Below, in pieces: positions 34,631 through 46,591 of a stretch of 64,000 nucleotides of DNA. The stretch covers positions 124,001-188,000 of the forward strand of contig JABSSW010000064.1 in NCBI GenBank assembly GCA_018902385.1, read 5' to 3'. The notes under the pieces were generated by a model. It worked only from the letters and a program-made list of their open reading frames with translations. It did no database searches and was not told the origin of the DNA. Numbering within the stretch: position 1 is the first letter of the stretch; each line of letters starts with the position of its first letter. Source of the DNA: Physcia stellaris. Its lineage: Eukaryota; Ascomycota; Lecanoromycetes; Caliciales; Physciaceae. Made by a program: the position numbers and the translations under genes.

Positions 34631-37023
34631 ATGGACAGTACAAAGCATTCCTTCCGAAATGCGCCCTTGTACCGAGCTGCTCTTCCAGCAGCACGTGAAG
34701 AACCCATTCCGTCCTCCTCCCCGGCTTTCGCTACCCCAGTTCATCCAATACGTCAAAAACCTATCGAAACAGCTCCGAAACCCTCAATATTACCAATTCT
34801 TCTGCCGCCAGCGACATTAAGACCGCTGGCTTTTCGTACATTCACTAAGAAGCACAATCTCACACTCACATCCCCTGCATTACATCTATTCGCGACCTTC
34901 ATAGGAAAGCACTGTGGGACAGGATGGCGAGAGGAAGGCTTAGCGGAAAAGGTCCTCGACGAGGCAGCGAAGGCGTGGAAAAAGAATGGCGGAGCGGTGA
35001 TCGTTTCTGGCGAGGGAGACGAGCTGCAGATCATATTGCGGAATATCGAAGGCTATATGGCAGGCGGCAGGATGATGCAAAGAGAGGGGCTCAGTGGTCA
35101 AGGCAGCTTTGTAAGCAATGAGGAAATCTCCAACACATCATCATTATTGTATCCGCGCGGTAGATCAGGGATACTCGATAGGCAAGACAGCCTTGGAATG
35201 ACGGCACTAGCCTTAAGAGATGATGAGGACCCACAACCAAAAGACCCAAGGCAGTGGCTTCAAATCGTGGGTGCTTTTGAGCAACCACAGCTTGTTTATA
35301 ATGTCAACCAGAAACATTTTGATGTAGCTCGTCCCGAGCCGTCCTTCCTACCCGATCCAGCACACAAGACTCGCCTTTTTCGCAATCGCTATAATATCAT
35401 CCATCAGCGGCTACTCCGAAATGAGTCTTTCCAGATGTCAGCAGTGATCACGGCACAATCCAGGTCACTTCCGAGATCGTCTTCAACCATGACCACTAGC
35501 CAAGAAGCCTATAAGCTGACCCCGATAGCCAACCTGTTGGGACGAACTGGAAGCAATCATCTCCTGTTAGGATTACTAACCATCTCTCCCACTGGATTGC
35601 TTACGATAAGCGACCTGACAGGTAGCATTACGCTTGATGTTCAGCATGCAAGAACAGTCCCTGAAGATGGTGCATGGTTTACTCCAGGTATGATCGTTCT
35701 GGTGGATGGGATGTACGAGGAAGAAGAGTCAGCTGCTGGTCCTGGTCTTGGTGGTAACGGAGGTATAGGGGCAGTATTGGTGGTAAGTTCATTGGGTTCT
35801 CAGTAGGAGGTCCGCCCTGCGAGCGCCGGGAAGTCACTATTGGCGTGGGTGGACCGAGCGGCAGTGGAAATCTGAGTGCCGGTGGTGGATTTGGATGCGT
35901 GGACTTTCTTGGGGTTGGGAGCGAAAGAGCGTCCGGTTCTAGCATGAGACGGTTAGAGCATGGCGTGCTGAAGCGACAGCTCACAGAGGCCTCGACCGAG
36001 GGACGATCCAGAATGATAATAATGGGTGAGGTCAACCTCGACGTTGCCCAGGCCTTGCAGGCCTTGAAGAAAGTTATGGGAACGTACGCTGCCGAGTCTG
36101 CAGGGCAAGCACCCATGACTATTGTGCTGATGGGGAATTTCGTGCGTTATGCGGTTACAGGCGGCGGCGGTAGCGGTGGGAGCATCGAGTACAAAGAGTA
36201 CTTTGATTCCTTGGCGTCGGCACTCTCGGAGTATCCGAGCATCCTTCAAATGGCTACCTTTGTCTTCGTCCCAGGAGACAACGATCCGTGGGCTTCCTCT
36301 TTCTCGGCTGGGGCGGCCACCACGCTGCCCAGGAGGAGTGTGCCAGAGCTTTTTACCACCCGGATCAAGCGGGCCTTTGTCGCAGCGAACGCAGAAGCGG
36401 AGAGATCTTTGGGAAAGAAGACTGATGGTGAGGTCATCTGGTCTACAAACCCAACTCGGTTAACATTATTTGGGCCTGCCCAGGAAGTGGTATTTTTTCG
36501 TGACGATATATCAGGCCGGCTTCGACGTAATGCTATCCGGTTCCGTCCTCTAGAAGTAGCCCCTTCAATTCCGGATTTGTCAGGACGTCCAAGTGCCGCA
36601 GGGTCAGTCGGTGCACCACGCGAGCAGGCCAGAGACGAGGAGATGAAAGTAGATCAAGCCGTGGAAACAGCAGAATCGAGTGTACCTGCTCCCCGAACCG
36701 AGGAAGCCCACAACACAGCAGATGGTGATTTGCACACCGCTCGTAAACTTGTGAAAACATTACTTGACCAAGGCTACTTGTCCCCCTTCCCTCTCTCGGT
36801 GAGGCCCGTACTGTGGGATTACGCGGGAGCTTTGCATCTATATCCTTTGCCGAGCGCTCTGGTGCTTCTTGATCCTGAAGCACCTCCCTTTGCAGTCACC
36901 TATGAGGGGTGTCACGTCATGAACCCCGGAAGTCTTGTATCTACTGAAAGGAGAGGACTAATTAACTGGATGGAGTACGACGCAAAGACGAGACGAGGCA
37001 AGGCAAGACAGATGAGGGTTTGA
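34631..37023 (+). CDS. DPB2: DNA polymerase epsilon subunit B (one apparent frameshift)
   Basis: Essential non-catalytic subunit of the leading-strand polymerase, linking it to the replicative helicase. The reading starts MDSTKHSFRNAPLYRAALP. Conserved parts are KKHNLTLTSPALHLFATFIG (N-terminal helical domain), WLQIVGAFEQPQLVYNVNQK, TPIANLLGRTGSNHLLLGLL (OB region), and after about residue 390 the inactive calcineurin-like domain with IIMGEVNLDVAQALQALKKV, FVFVPGDNDPW, TNPTRLTLFGPAQEVVFFRD and GCHVMNPGSL. The frame breaks at the run of four G at 35768-35771. One extra G gives GIGGSIGGKFIGFSVGGPPC, the conserved family sequence, and 797 residues. No canonical intron removes the break. As the gene is essential, a base-calling error is likelier than a real mutation. 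Confidence 0.93.
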
Positions 37024-38641
37024 AGGCGTTCATGCCCTTCTTGTGCTCACATCATCGCCTCCCCCAGATCTATTCCGAGGAGCCGAAGAGCCGAATTGGC
37101 CTGGATCTCTCGGACTTCAACCTGGTGTCTTTTCATGAGCACCGGATTTGATCTATTCCATGCCTTGGCTGGGCGTACAACTCGATAGTAACACGAATCT
37201 ACCTTGAACGATTCATCAGGCTATGTCATGCAGCCTCTTTTGATACAAAGTGACGGCGTACATTCTAGTCAAGAAGAATCAGCCGACCCCAGATAGTCGA
37301 AGCCCTGGAGGTTCACGACAAATCACATGTGGAAGGGTGGATAACTCTATGACAGAACCTCCCAATGATGGCTCGGCCTTGAATTTGAGCGAAAGGCCTT
37401 TGGAGAGTCTGCATCATTTGAGAGTGATAGAGCATTCAGTCAGGCATCAGACAAGCCTGCGAGGCTTTCGCAAAAGGAGCATACAGTAAACCTCCGTTGT
37501 AAGGAGTCGGGTTGTAAGGAGTTCAAGGTTTCGGAACTCCGAATCCCGGTCACTTCAGCCGCCGCAAGTACGCGTAATAGACTGGATATGTAGAAGCGGA
37601 TGTGTACGATGAGAGCTCTCCAAACAGCGTCGATAGCTACATGATTCGACTGCAGGGGACTTTCTGACTCCATGACAATCAAACTCAGTGGACGGGCGAG
37701 TGCTGGAAGTTTTTGCTGATGAAGCCAGGGTGTCGACAAGTGAACGGCGTCTGTAGATGACTAGTGAACAATCAGTACGTAGGGGGACCACCTTATAACT
37801 AGGAAAATACGAGCTGTCTAAAAATATCACGGACTTTGCTCTTTCGGGACCAGTCAAGAGCACGTATGAGAGTAGGGCCTACCTACCTAAGCCTCCAAGG
37901 GGTCACATTGACTAGCACCAGCTGCGAAGGAGCTCTTGAAAATGGAAATCTGACTGGATGATCAGTGGTTGTAGTACTGTGAAGACTTGAGATTCTGCAC
38001 TTTGGGTGCTTCACCTTCTGTTGCCGCGTGGTCTTTCATCTGGTCTTTGATTGGTCCAATTGCCACCTAGCCAGGTTACTCCTTTTCTTGGCCGCCAGGA
38101 TCGTCAAACAGAGAGAAAGACCCGAGGCGAGCCTCCCGTCTCCCATCTGTACTTCACCTTTCCACCATTATTTTGTTATTATTCATTGAGCTTCTCTGTT
38201 CATTGTGACCAGTCTTGTCCGTCCGTACACTACTACTGTCACTATCACTGACATCTTGTCTGTCCTTTCTTGTCCTTTTTGGTCCGTTCATCCTCGTCTC
38301 TGGACTTTGATTAGCTCATCTGCATATCCTTCCATATATTCTCCATCACCACCGCCTTGGGTTGATCCTAGGCTTTTGATGCCCCTTATCTCGCCATCGA
38401 TTCAATCTTGGCTATCATTTCCGGATATCTCGTCCTCACCTTCATCCCTCCTTTATTCGGATTGCCCTACGTCTTCCCTTCAACCTGCGCAATCGGTCAG
38501 TAAACGTCCTGCGAAGTTAAGGATATCACCACACCGTCACGCTAGGCATTACTCGATCCCATCCAGTCCTTCTTTGGATTTCTCCGCACGGCACAAAACG
38601 CACTTTTCCGAGACGAACACTCTATTCCGTGTTCAACAAGA
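37024..38641. other. Intergenic region, FLC promoter and 5' UTR
   Basis: About 1.6 kb upstream of the FLC-like gene. The part 38100-38600 is strongly C/T-rich (pyrimidine blocks such as TCTGTCCTTTCTTGTCC), typical of highly transcribed fungal promoters and leaders. An ATTGG element lies near 38051. No coding sequence supported. Confidence 0.5.
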
Positions 38642-40977
38642 ATGCGGTCACAACACACTTGGCTCCAAAAAGTGCTGCAGGCTTGCTCCATTGCAGCACT
38701 TCCAATTTCCGTGCTCGGAACCGACATCCTTCGTACCCAAGGCTTCACTAGCTGTCTGGAGGATTCAGCGATCAAGGTCAATGCTCTGAATGTGGAGTAC
38801 GATCGCGCAGCGAATCTAGTAACGTTCGATGTCGGAGGCTTCAGCACCGTGATCCAGAATGTCACAGCCACCCTAGTCGTAAACGCGTACGGGAAAGAAG
38901 TCTACAACTCTGGTGCTTTCGACCCTTGTGCTGGTACCAAGATCGTCCAGTTATGTCCGGGTACGTGCTGATTTATTGTCCTATTCGTCCGATTCTAATG
39001 CACAGGTGTAGTTCCCGCGGGCGATTTCGCGTCACACGGAATTCTTCCTATTCCAGAAAAGTATAAAAGTCAGATTCCATCAATAGCATTTACGATACCT
39101 GATCTTGAAGGCCAAGCGCAAATGGAGTTGAGGTCCAAAGACGATGGTAAGAACTTAGCTTGCATCCAGTCAAATGTTGACAATGGAAAAACCGTCGAAG
39201 TCCCAGCCGTGTCGTACATCGCAGCAGGTATTGCTGGGGCAGCGTTGCTTCTCTCTGGATTATCGGCTCTTGGCAGCGCTGGTGCGGGAGGTCACACCCC
39301 TAGCCCCAACTTTGGAGACATTGTGGGATGGTTTCAGTCGATGGCCTTTAATGGCATGTTGAGCGTGCATTACCCGCCGGTATACCGCAGTTTCACCAAG
39401 AACTTTGCCTTTTCCACGGGTCTCGTGCCCTGGGACTCGATGCAAAAATCCATCGATAGCTTTCGGAGAGCCACAGGTGGAAACCTTACCGAAGATAGTG
39501 TCGAGTTTCTTCGTAACGCGACACTCGTCTACAGCGATGGCTCGAAATCCGATAACTCTTCTATGACCAAACGTGGTCTGACTGCTCTTGGAGAAGTGAC
39601 GCTGAGAGCAAGAAACGGTGTGTCAATTTCTGGCAATGGAACTGAATCCGGCACCAACAATGGAACGGCCGCCCATGGCGAAACGAAAGTCACTCACCTA
39701 GTCCATGGTGTGCAAGGGTATGTAGAGCAGCTCACTATTCCCCAGGCCAATACTTTCCTGACTGTACTTCTGGTTTTTGCAATCGTGGTCGCTGCTATAG
39801 CTGTTGGCATACTTCTGCTGAAGGTGATCCTTGAAACATGGGCGCTTTTCGGATCTTTCCCCAAGAAGCTCACCAGCTTCAGGAAACGGTATTGGGGATT
39901 GCTTGCGCGAACGATCACTAATCTGATCCTGCTCCTATACGGCGTATGGACGCTTTACTGCGTCTATCAGTTCACGAATGGGGATTCTTGGGCTGCTAAA
40001 ATCCTTGCCGGTGTAACAATGGCCATTTTCACGGCAATCCTTGGGTTTTTTACCTTTCGCATCTGGTCTCTGGCCCGAAAATACAAGAAAGCCGAGGGCG
40101 ACACCGCAGCGCTTTTTGAGAATAAAGAGACCTGGCGCAAGTACAGTTTATTCTACGACAATTACAAGCGAGGTTATTGGTGGTTATTTATGCCGGCTAT
40201 TATCTATATGTTCGCTAAGGGCTGTGTAATCGCCGGTGGTAATGGGCACGGTTTGACCCAGACCGCCGGCCAGCTTATTATTGAATCATTGATGATGATT
40301 CTGGTGCTCTGGATGCGGCCCTATGCGTCTAAATCTGGAAACTGGATCAACGCATTCATTCAAATCGTCAGGGTACTGTCCGTAGTCTGCATTCTTATTT
40401 TCGTTGAAGAATTGGGTATCGCACAGTCTACAAAAACGATCACTGGCGTGGTCTTGATCGCGGTACAGTCTGTATTGACCATTGTACTCGCGATCCTCAT
40501 TGCCGTTAATTCAATCATCATCTGCTGCAAGGAGAATCCTCACCGTAAGCGGAGAAAGGAGGCCGGTGCGTTGTATCTTTCCATACCTAAGCGTTTCATC
40601 TACTAATAGATTCATTAGAAAAACTCAACCGCGACCTGGACAATCTGACTCCCCTCGACGCACGAAATTCGCTTCTTATGGATCCTGTGGACTACAGAGA
40701 CATCAAAGACCCACATACTAAAGGCTATCCCCTGAGCGCCTACGACAGCAGAACGAGCGTGGATGCATTGCGAACGCCGTACCGTGACGAGACCCCTCCA
40801 CCTCGACCGAAATGGGCCCGTGGAGAGAGTGCGGATCACCTCGTCAGCTCTGCAGCCAGCATTGGTCGGACTCATCATCGAAGTTCTAGTCCAGACAGCT
40901 TTGCCTCTAGCCCGCCACCCGCAGGACGACAGCCAACAGTACCGGATATGGGTTCATACACTGGGAGAGCGTATTAG
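38642..40977 (+). CDS. FLC/TRP-like membrane protein (ML-like domain plus multi-TM)
   Basis: Member of the fungal flavin-carrier/Pkd2-like TRP family, linked to FAD transport into the ER, calcium handling and wall integrity. Exons 38642-38960, 39006-40565 and 40619-40977 give 745 residues. Signal peptide at residues 1-26 (KVLQACSIAALPISVLG), then the extracytosolic ML-like domain with paired Cys (GFTSCLED, FDPCAGTKIVQLCPG) and VPAGDFASHGILPIP. A TM segment follows at AAGIAGAALLLSGLSAL, then NFGDIVGWFQSMAFNGMLSV and NFAFSTGLVPW, which are conserved in the family. About seven further TM helices include VLLVFAIVVAAIAVGILLL and LIIESLMMILVLWMRPYASK. The cytosolic tail is Ser/Pro/Arg-rich (RTHHRSSSPDSFASSPPP) and probably phosphorylated. 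The last intron ends TCATTAG at 40618. Confidence 0.92.
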
Positions 40978-41478
40978 AGGAGCATGGAACGGCGTTGGTC
41001 ATGGGTATGGGCAGAGCTATAGGCATTCTAGTAGAAGCTTAGTGATATTTGTGAATACAACCTAGGATCGTTCTCAGCATCTTCTCTCGTTCAATTCATG
41101 GCCTATACGACTTTGGTTAGAGGTACGAGATGCACGCCATCCCCACGCGCCTCTGCGATCCCCGTAGACTCGCTTGTGAAGGGTGGCCATCGGTGCTGAC
41201 CTCCAACCGAGGCATTGCAGGCATCAATATTCGAGTGCGGTTGGAGGATCCATTCGCGTGATAACGTGTCGTTAGCGTGTAAATGGCATGAGTCACGGAG
41301 CCAAAGGTAGGGTGTTGACAAGAAGTTCCAAGGTACAGTACTTAATTAGGTTGGGGCCCTTCTACTCAGGAATATAACATATTTCCTGTTTGCATCATAC
41401 CTTGATTGGTATCCAAAGAATTCTCTGCACCGGTTGCGAGCACACTTCTCCAAGACCATAAGCTTATACAGAGCAACC
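40978..41478. other. Intergenic region
   Basis: 500 bp between FLC-like and GFA genes; presumably contains the GFA-gene promoter. Nothing specific seen. Confidence 0.55.
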
Positions 41479-42791
41479 ATGTCTGCCCACCAAGACCAGT
41501 CGACGATGCAAGAATACAAGGGCAATTGCCATTGTGGGAAGTAGGTATCGTGGCAGCCACCATAGCCATATCCTACCCTTGGTTCTTGTAATCTTGTAAC
41601 ATAATTCAGTGACTACTTTAGCTGCTGAAATATTTTTGGACGTTGAGTAAATGGCATCAGACGATAGCAGAGCTGATATCAGGCACCTAAACAGATTCAC
41701 TTTCTCGCTCAAACTTCCTGCTCTGGAGCAAGTCTATTATTGCAATTGCAGCATCTGCGCGAGGGTTGGTACTTTTCCTTCCGTGATTTTCGACCATGTT
41801 GCTTGTTCCGTGGTGCTATCAAAATCCTAATGGCCTAACATGTTATACACCAAACATCCGTTGCCGTTCATTTGTTGATTGCTAATCGATGCCTTAGAAT
41901 GCCTATCTCTGGGTGTTTCCGGCCAGCGGCTCCGACATGACAATCGAAAAAGGAGGAGGTGCTTTGAAGGGATACCAGTTCGGGAAGAAGTCTTATGAGC
42001 ACTCCGTACGTACCGTCACATACCCTTGCACTTCTTGTAGCACTTGGTAAAAAAATCTAGACAAATACTCACCGACCTAGTTTTGCCCTACCTGTGGTAC
42101 CTCAGTGATGGCTCGTCAATTGGATAAACCTGATGGGCAGGGGTTAGCCGTCAATGTATCTTAGACTCGTCCGCGTTAACGATCCAACGCCATGCAGTAT
42201 TGACATCGCAGCGTAGGCTCGTTGCTTCCGAGACGTGACTTTTAATTCCTTGAAGGTCCAGAATTTCGATGGAGGTTCCCTAGAGCCAGCCTACCAACCG
42301 CCTGAAGATTTTCCAGTCCTAAAGACTGAGGTCGAAGAAGGACTGAAATTATACCATGGTAATTGCCACTGCGGTGCCATCACATGGACCGTGAAGCATA
42401 AGCCGCTGGAGGACTCGAAAGTCACCACTTGTAATTGTAGCTGGTGTGGAAGGGTAGGTTTTCGCTGGTGGATTGGGATGAAAAATTTGAAGCATGTCCA
42501 TACTGACGGCGCTAGAACGGCGAAATGTGGATATATCCGCCCCCTGAGAATCTAGCACTCAGGCATGGAGGAGCATTTACCGGCTATGAGTTCGGTAGCA
42601 AAAGCGTTCGCCATTTGTTTTGTAGTGTCTGTGGGGTCAGCGTGGGCTGCAGTCCAAAGAAAGGGCTGGAGTCGAAGATCCTCGTTCGGCCTGTAAACAT
42701 TCGGACCATGAACGGCGTTTGTCTCGATAGCCTAGATGTCAAGGAAGCGGACGGCTGGTCAACGATGGAGCCGCAGTATGAGGTCAAGTAG
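41479..42791 (+). CDS. Protein with two tandem GFA/CENP-V zinc domains
   Basis: Related to glutathione-dependent formaldehyde-activating enzyme (GFA, CENP-V fold), which binds zinc and, in bacteria, S-hydroxymethyl-glutathione formation has been ascribed to it. Six exons: 41479-41540, 41695-41764, 41898-42005, 42081-42155, 42217-42453 and 42516-42791, giving 275 residues. The first domain has EYKGNCHCGK, VYYCNCSICAR, NAYLWVFPASGSDM and HSFCPTCGTSVMA. A linker (SLKVQNFDGGSLEPAYQPPE) leads to the second: YHGNCHCGAITWTVKH, TTCNCSWCGR, EMWIYPPPENL and HLFCSVCGVSVGC. Both copies keep all zinc ligands (CxC, CxCxxC, CxxC). The intron positions fall at equivalent places after CxCxxCxR in both halves, consistent with an internal duplication. 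Substrate is unknown. Confidence 0.88.
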
Positions 42792-43699
42792 ATAAAGGGA
42801 GAGAAAGCTTTTCGTCGAATGTAGGGACCAAGTATGGATCGAATTTCAGGCAAGACGATGGTCAATGAAGTCGGCTCGTCTTCGAAAAAGAAAGTCGATC
42901 CGATTTTCCAGAACCGGGCAAAGATGACGCTTTTATGGTTAAGTCTATTTATGATATTTTCGCCAGGAGTACTTGACAATCTAAACGGGATGTGGCAGTT
43001 CGTTGTCTGATTGTACACATAGTACGAGAACGTAAGAGAACGATTCCTCCATTGTACTAGGGTGCCTATGTGGTGGACAAGTCTGTGAGCCTCTTGAAGA
43101 AGTCGAACGAAATGTGAAAGAAGCACCATCGTACCAGGCAAGTCAAGACTGGATGCCTAATAGTGCCCAGGTGATTATATGTCGATACAAGAATGAAACG
43201 CAACGGCAGATCTACCTGATTACAATGACATGAAGAACGCCGGCAAGCCCCTAATGGGCCCAGTGCTGATCCGCAGAATGGTCCAGACGGATAAAGGTTT
43301 TGGCATGAAACTTGATCGTCACTCGATATATTGAAAAGAACAAGAATAGAGGATTTTGAAAAAGAAGCGGCAAAGGAACACAATAGATGAGGACCTTGAT
43401 GTGCATACTAAGCGCACAAGCTAGAGCAAAGGAACCGAATAGTGTCCCTGTGTGTCTCTTAATATCCTTCATACATTGTGAATGGAAAGGGGAGCAGCCA
43501 TCACATCTTGAAATCCCGCAGTGGTTTGTGTGACAAGACTGTTACCTGCTGGCTCAATCACATGGTTTGGGATTGGCACCAGGGTACATATTTGCCAGAA
43601 TCCGATAATAAGTAGTAGCAATCCATATGCTTGAGTCGGGTCTTCGTGCTCGCAAATGCCCTAAAACTCAGATATCTCTGCATGATTTTGTGTAGCACA
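42792..43699. other. Intergenic region upstream of nicotianamine synthase
   Basis: About 900 bp, presumably with the nicotianamine synthase promoter. No further gene supported; no GATA-cluster or other metal-response element stood out. Confidence 0.5.
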
Positions 43700-44778
43700 A
43701 TGACAGCAGACGATACAACCGAATGCGCTGCATGTCTGATCAAGGATATCCTTTCGTGCTATGAGTTGTTGACGAAGCTGCCGTCACTAGAACCTTCGCC
43801 GTTAGTCGACAGCCTCTTTACAAAGCTTGTTGAGTTATGTAGCCAGACGCTAGATGAGGCCACCTCTGCAGCGGTTGGTCCATTCACTTATCTCGAATCC
43901 CTGCAACGGACGGAAAACCTAACACTTGGTAGATTTTGAAAGACCCCGGCATTGCAGAGATTACTCCGCATCTGCGTCACTTGTGCTCTAAGGGTGAGTA
44001 TCTTCTCGAGACGTACTGGTCACGGGAAATTTGTCGTCATAAAACCCACGAGGAAGGTAAGACCAATCCTCCAGAGAGAGGCAACCGTCTACGACATCGC
44101 AAGAAACGCACTGAAGCTCCACTAGCAAATAAGAGACTGCGAGAATTTACCTACTTTAACAACTATGTCGAACTCACCCACATGGAACTGAGCGCCCTGA
44201 GCTCGATTTCGGCTGACGAAACGCTCAACGAATTCGCTATTATCGGATCGGGTCCTCTTCCGCTTACGTCGTTGTGTATTCTGCAGGCTTTGGAGCGTAG
44301 AGGCTGTGGGCCAGCGTGCGTCCACAATATTGACAATGATCCTGCGGCCATTTCAGAATCATCGAAGCTTTGCTGTAGGCTCGGCCACGGCGAAGACGCC
44401 ATGTGCTTTCAATGTGCCGACGCTATGAGGGATACGCTAAACCTTGGCCGCTTTGATGTCGTATATCTAGCCGCGCTGGTTGGGAGTTGCTATGAGCAAA
44501 AGATCAATATTGTTCGCAATACTGTAAAGACAATGCGGCCCGGGGGGCTTCTGGTGCTTCGGACAGCGCACTCACTTAGAGGTCTCTTGTATCCGGCGAG
44601 TATCCACACCGTCTTCAAACCTCGGTGGAAGGTCCTCTGACTTCTTCCAGACCGTCCACGTATCGAGGAGATGCGCTCGCTAGGCTTGACACCTCTTCTA
44701 GCCGTGCATCCTTACAACCATATCATCAACAGTGCCATAATTTGCCGGGTCAATCCAGCTATAACGTGCAAGCTCTGA
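43700..44778 (+). CDS. Nicotianamine synthase-like protein
   Basis: Expected to condense S-adenosylmethionine aminocarboxypropyl units into nicotianamine or a related metal chelator; cytosolic. Exons 43700-43873, 43933-44056, 44126-44599 and 44651-44778 give 299 residues, close to fungal NAS size. Seen in order: an N-terminal helical part (LIKDILSCYELLTKLPSLEP), EITPHLRHLCSKGEYLLETYW, FTYFNNYVELTHMELSALS, the SAM-binding loop FAIIGSGPLPLTSLCILQAL, VHNIDNDPAAISESSKLC, FDVVYLAALVG, TMRPGGLLVLRTAHSLRGLL, and after the last intron LGLTPLLAVHPYNHIINSAI. Each of these is a NAS family motif. The last exon is needed to complete the fold; without it the frame ends early. The donor of intron 1 (GTTGGT) is weak. 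Intron 2 (69 nt) is in frame and stop-free. No metal transporter or peptide-synthetase gene is adjacent. Confidence 0.9.
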
Positions 44779-45616
44779 GGTTTCGATGAGTCGGATGGTT
44801 GCTTGCCCCAGGACATGTAGCGGGAACTGAGTCTTTGTGGACGATTTCCAGAATGGACTTGAAGACCTAGCGTTCCGAAGGTTCAAAAGGAGTTTTGCTG
44901 GAGCGGACCACTGGGCTCATAGTAATGCAGCATTGGAAACGAACGATGAGCAAAGCATTAGAGGATGACATCCTCGGTAGCGATCCTGCGGTGACGAGCG
45001 AAGCTTGCAAGCCATGCATCTGTCGTTGGCAGTGGGATCATGATCATGGCACAAATTGGAGGTTACTTGTGCATGTCGAGGTCTGGGCTAAAAATAGAGT
45101 AGTACGAGTACTCGTCAGAAAAGGCTAGAAGTATCATAGACGAAGAGATCGACAGTGATACTCCGTAGCGCAGCCCGATTTGTGACTTCCAAGAGACCAA
45201 ATCAAGCCTGATTTGACTGAGGCCATTTTGCGCGAAGCCGATTGAGTGTCCATCACCCCTGCGAGCCTGCTTGCCCCCTTCCAGAATGCCCCTTTGAACC
45301 CTGTTCGATGCAGATTTTCGATAAACAGACCATCTGCCAAGCCATTCGGACTCAATTCTTCCCATCTCGTATCACTAGGTACATAAGGTATCTGCTGAAA
45401 TCTTGCCTCCTGTTAGCTCTCAACGGCTCCTTTCTTCTCTGTACAATGCTGACTTCTTTCATCCTCGTTGTCTCTCTATCTGTTTGCTCTGTTGCTTCAT
45501 CTGATTAGCCGGGCCCATTTCTTTTCATCCGTTCGCGTGTATTGCCATTGATAAGCACATCCAACGACCAGCCAGCCTCGCTCGCCATTACTTTTCGGCT
45601 ACTTGACCGCTCCATT
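44779..45616. other. Intergenic region, glucanase promoter
   Basis: Contains TACTCCGTA at 45159-45167 and a C/T-rich leader (45390-45600) ahead of the glucanase start. No gene seen. Confidence 0.55.
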
Positions 45617-46591
45617 ATGTATATCTCAACCTTTCTAGCATTTCTTCCTCTCCTCTCCACCAGCTCCGCGCAATCGAAGTCTTCAAAGCGGGGCCTCGTC
45701 TATGTCCCGTCATCAAAACATCCACTCGATGACCGATGGTGGGCCTCGTCAACCAGCGACTTGACATGGTATTATAACTATCTGTCACAGCCCTCGCCTG
45801 CTTTCACCAACAACTCAAACTTCCACTTCGTGCCCATGCTCTGGGGTGCCAATAGCGGATCCTCTTTCCTCAACGACGTAACCTCCTTGATTAAGAGCGG
45901 CACAAATATATCACACGTGCTTACCTTCAACGAGCCAGACGGAAGAGATAATGGCGGCAGCAGTGTGGATGCCCAGACCGCTGCCGAGACGTGGATACGC
46001 GAAGTTGAGCCATTGAAGAAGATGGGTGTCAAGCTCGGGGCGCCAGCGGTGACTGGTGCACCCACAGGCTTCAACTGGCTCCAGAATTTTTTCACTCACT
46101 GTGATGGCAAGTGCAGTGCTGATTTCATACCGGTGCACTGGTACGGCAACTTCGAGGGTTTGGCGAGCCATGTGGGTCAGGTCAACTCAACCTATCAGAA
46201 CATGACCATGTGGGTAACGGAGTACGCCTTGGATCACGCTAGTTTGGAAGAATCGCAGTCTTTTTACAATCAGAGCTCACAGTTCATGGATCGTGTAGAG
46301 TAAGTTTCCGAGCTTCTCCCCTTTCCGTCTACTTCCCAACGTTTTCAGTTAATCGTGGATAATAGATACATCACACATTATTCGTACTTTGGGTCTTTCC
46401 GCAGTGACGCCTCGAACGTTGGTCCCAACGCAGCAATGCTTACCCAGAAGGGTGATTTGACTGACATTGGAAGCTGGTATCTGGGTGGAACGGCGACGGG
46501 TAAGGTACCCAAGGGTGCCGCAGGAAAGAAGACGGTTTTTGCTGGCTCAAGCGCGCTGGTCGCAATGGCTTGCATTTGGATGTTGATATAA
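45617..46591 (+). CDS. GH128 (Asl1-like) glucanase, secreted, GPI-type
   Basis: Glycoside hydrolase family 128, which acts on beta-1,3-glucan; relatives include fission yeast Asl1 and mushroom glucanases. Exons 45617-46299 and 46366-46591 give 302 residues. Signal peptide MYISTFLAFLPLLSTSSAQS, then KRGLVYVPSSKHPLDDRWW. Catalytic acids are seen in HVLTFNEPDG (acid/base Glu) and MWVTEYALDH (nucleophile Glu). DFIPVHWYGNF and YITHYSYFGSFRSD are conserved family stretches, the last formed across the intron. The C-terminus TVFAGSSALVAMACIWMLI is hydrophobic after a KGAAGKK spacer, as in GPI-anchored wall enzymes. Seven or so N-x-S/T sites support secretion. Probable role: wall glucan remodelling. 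Confidence 0.92.

Noticed and set aside
35790-35806. A tiny intron (GTAAGTTCATTGGG...CTCAG) in DPB2
   Set aside because: Only about 20 nt, and the sequence it would remove encodes the conserved GGKFIGFS motif.
38051-38789. Long plus-strand open frame rich in Ser/Pro/Leu upstream of the FLC-like gene
   Set aside because: It reads through the pyrimidine-rich promoter and leader and overlaps the true start in another frame; composition reflects C/T bias, not coding.
43700-46591. Possible metabolic cluster of NAS, the tandem GFA gene and the GH128 glucanase
   Set aside because: The products have unrelated roles, each gene has its own several-hundred-bp upstream region, and no transporter or regulator is present.
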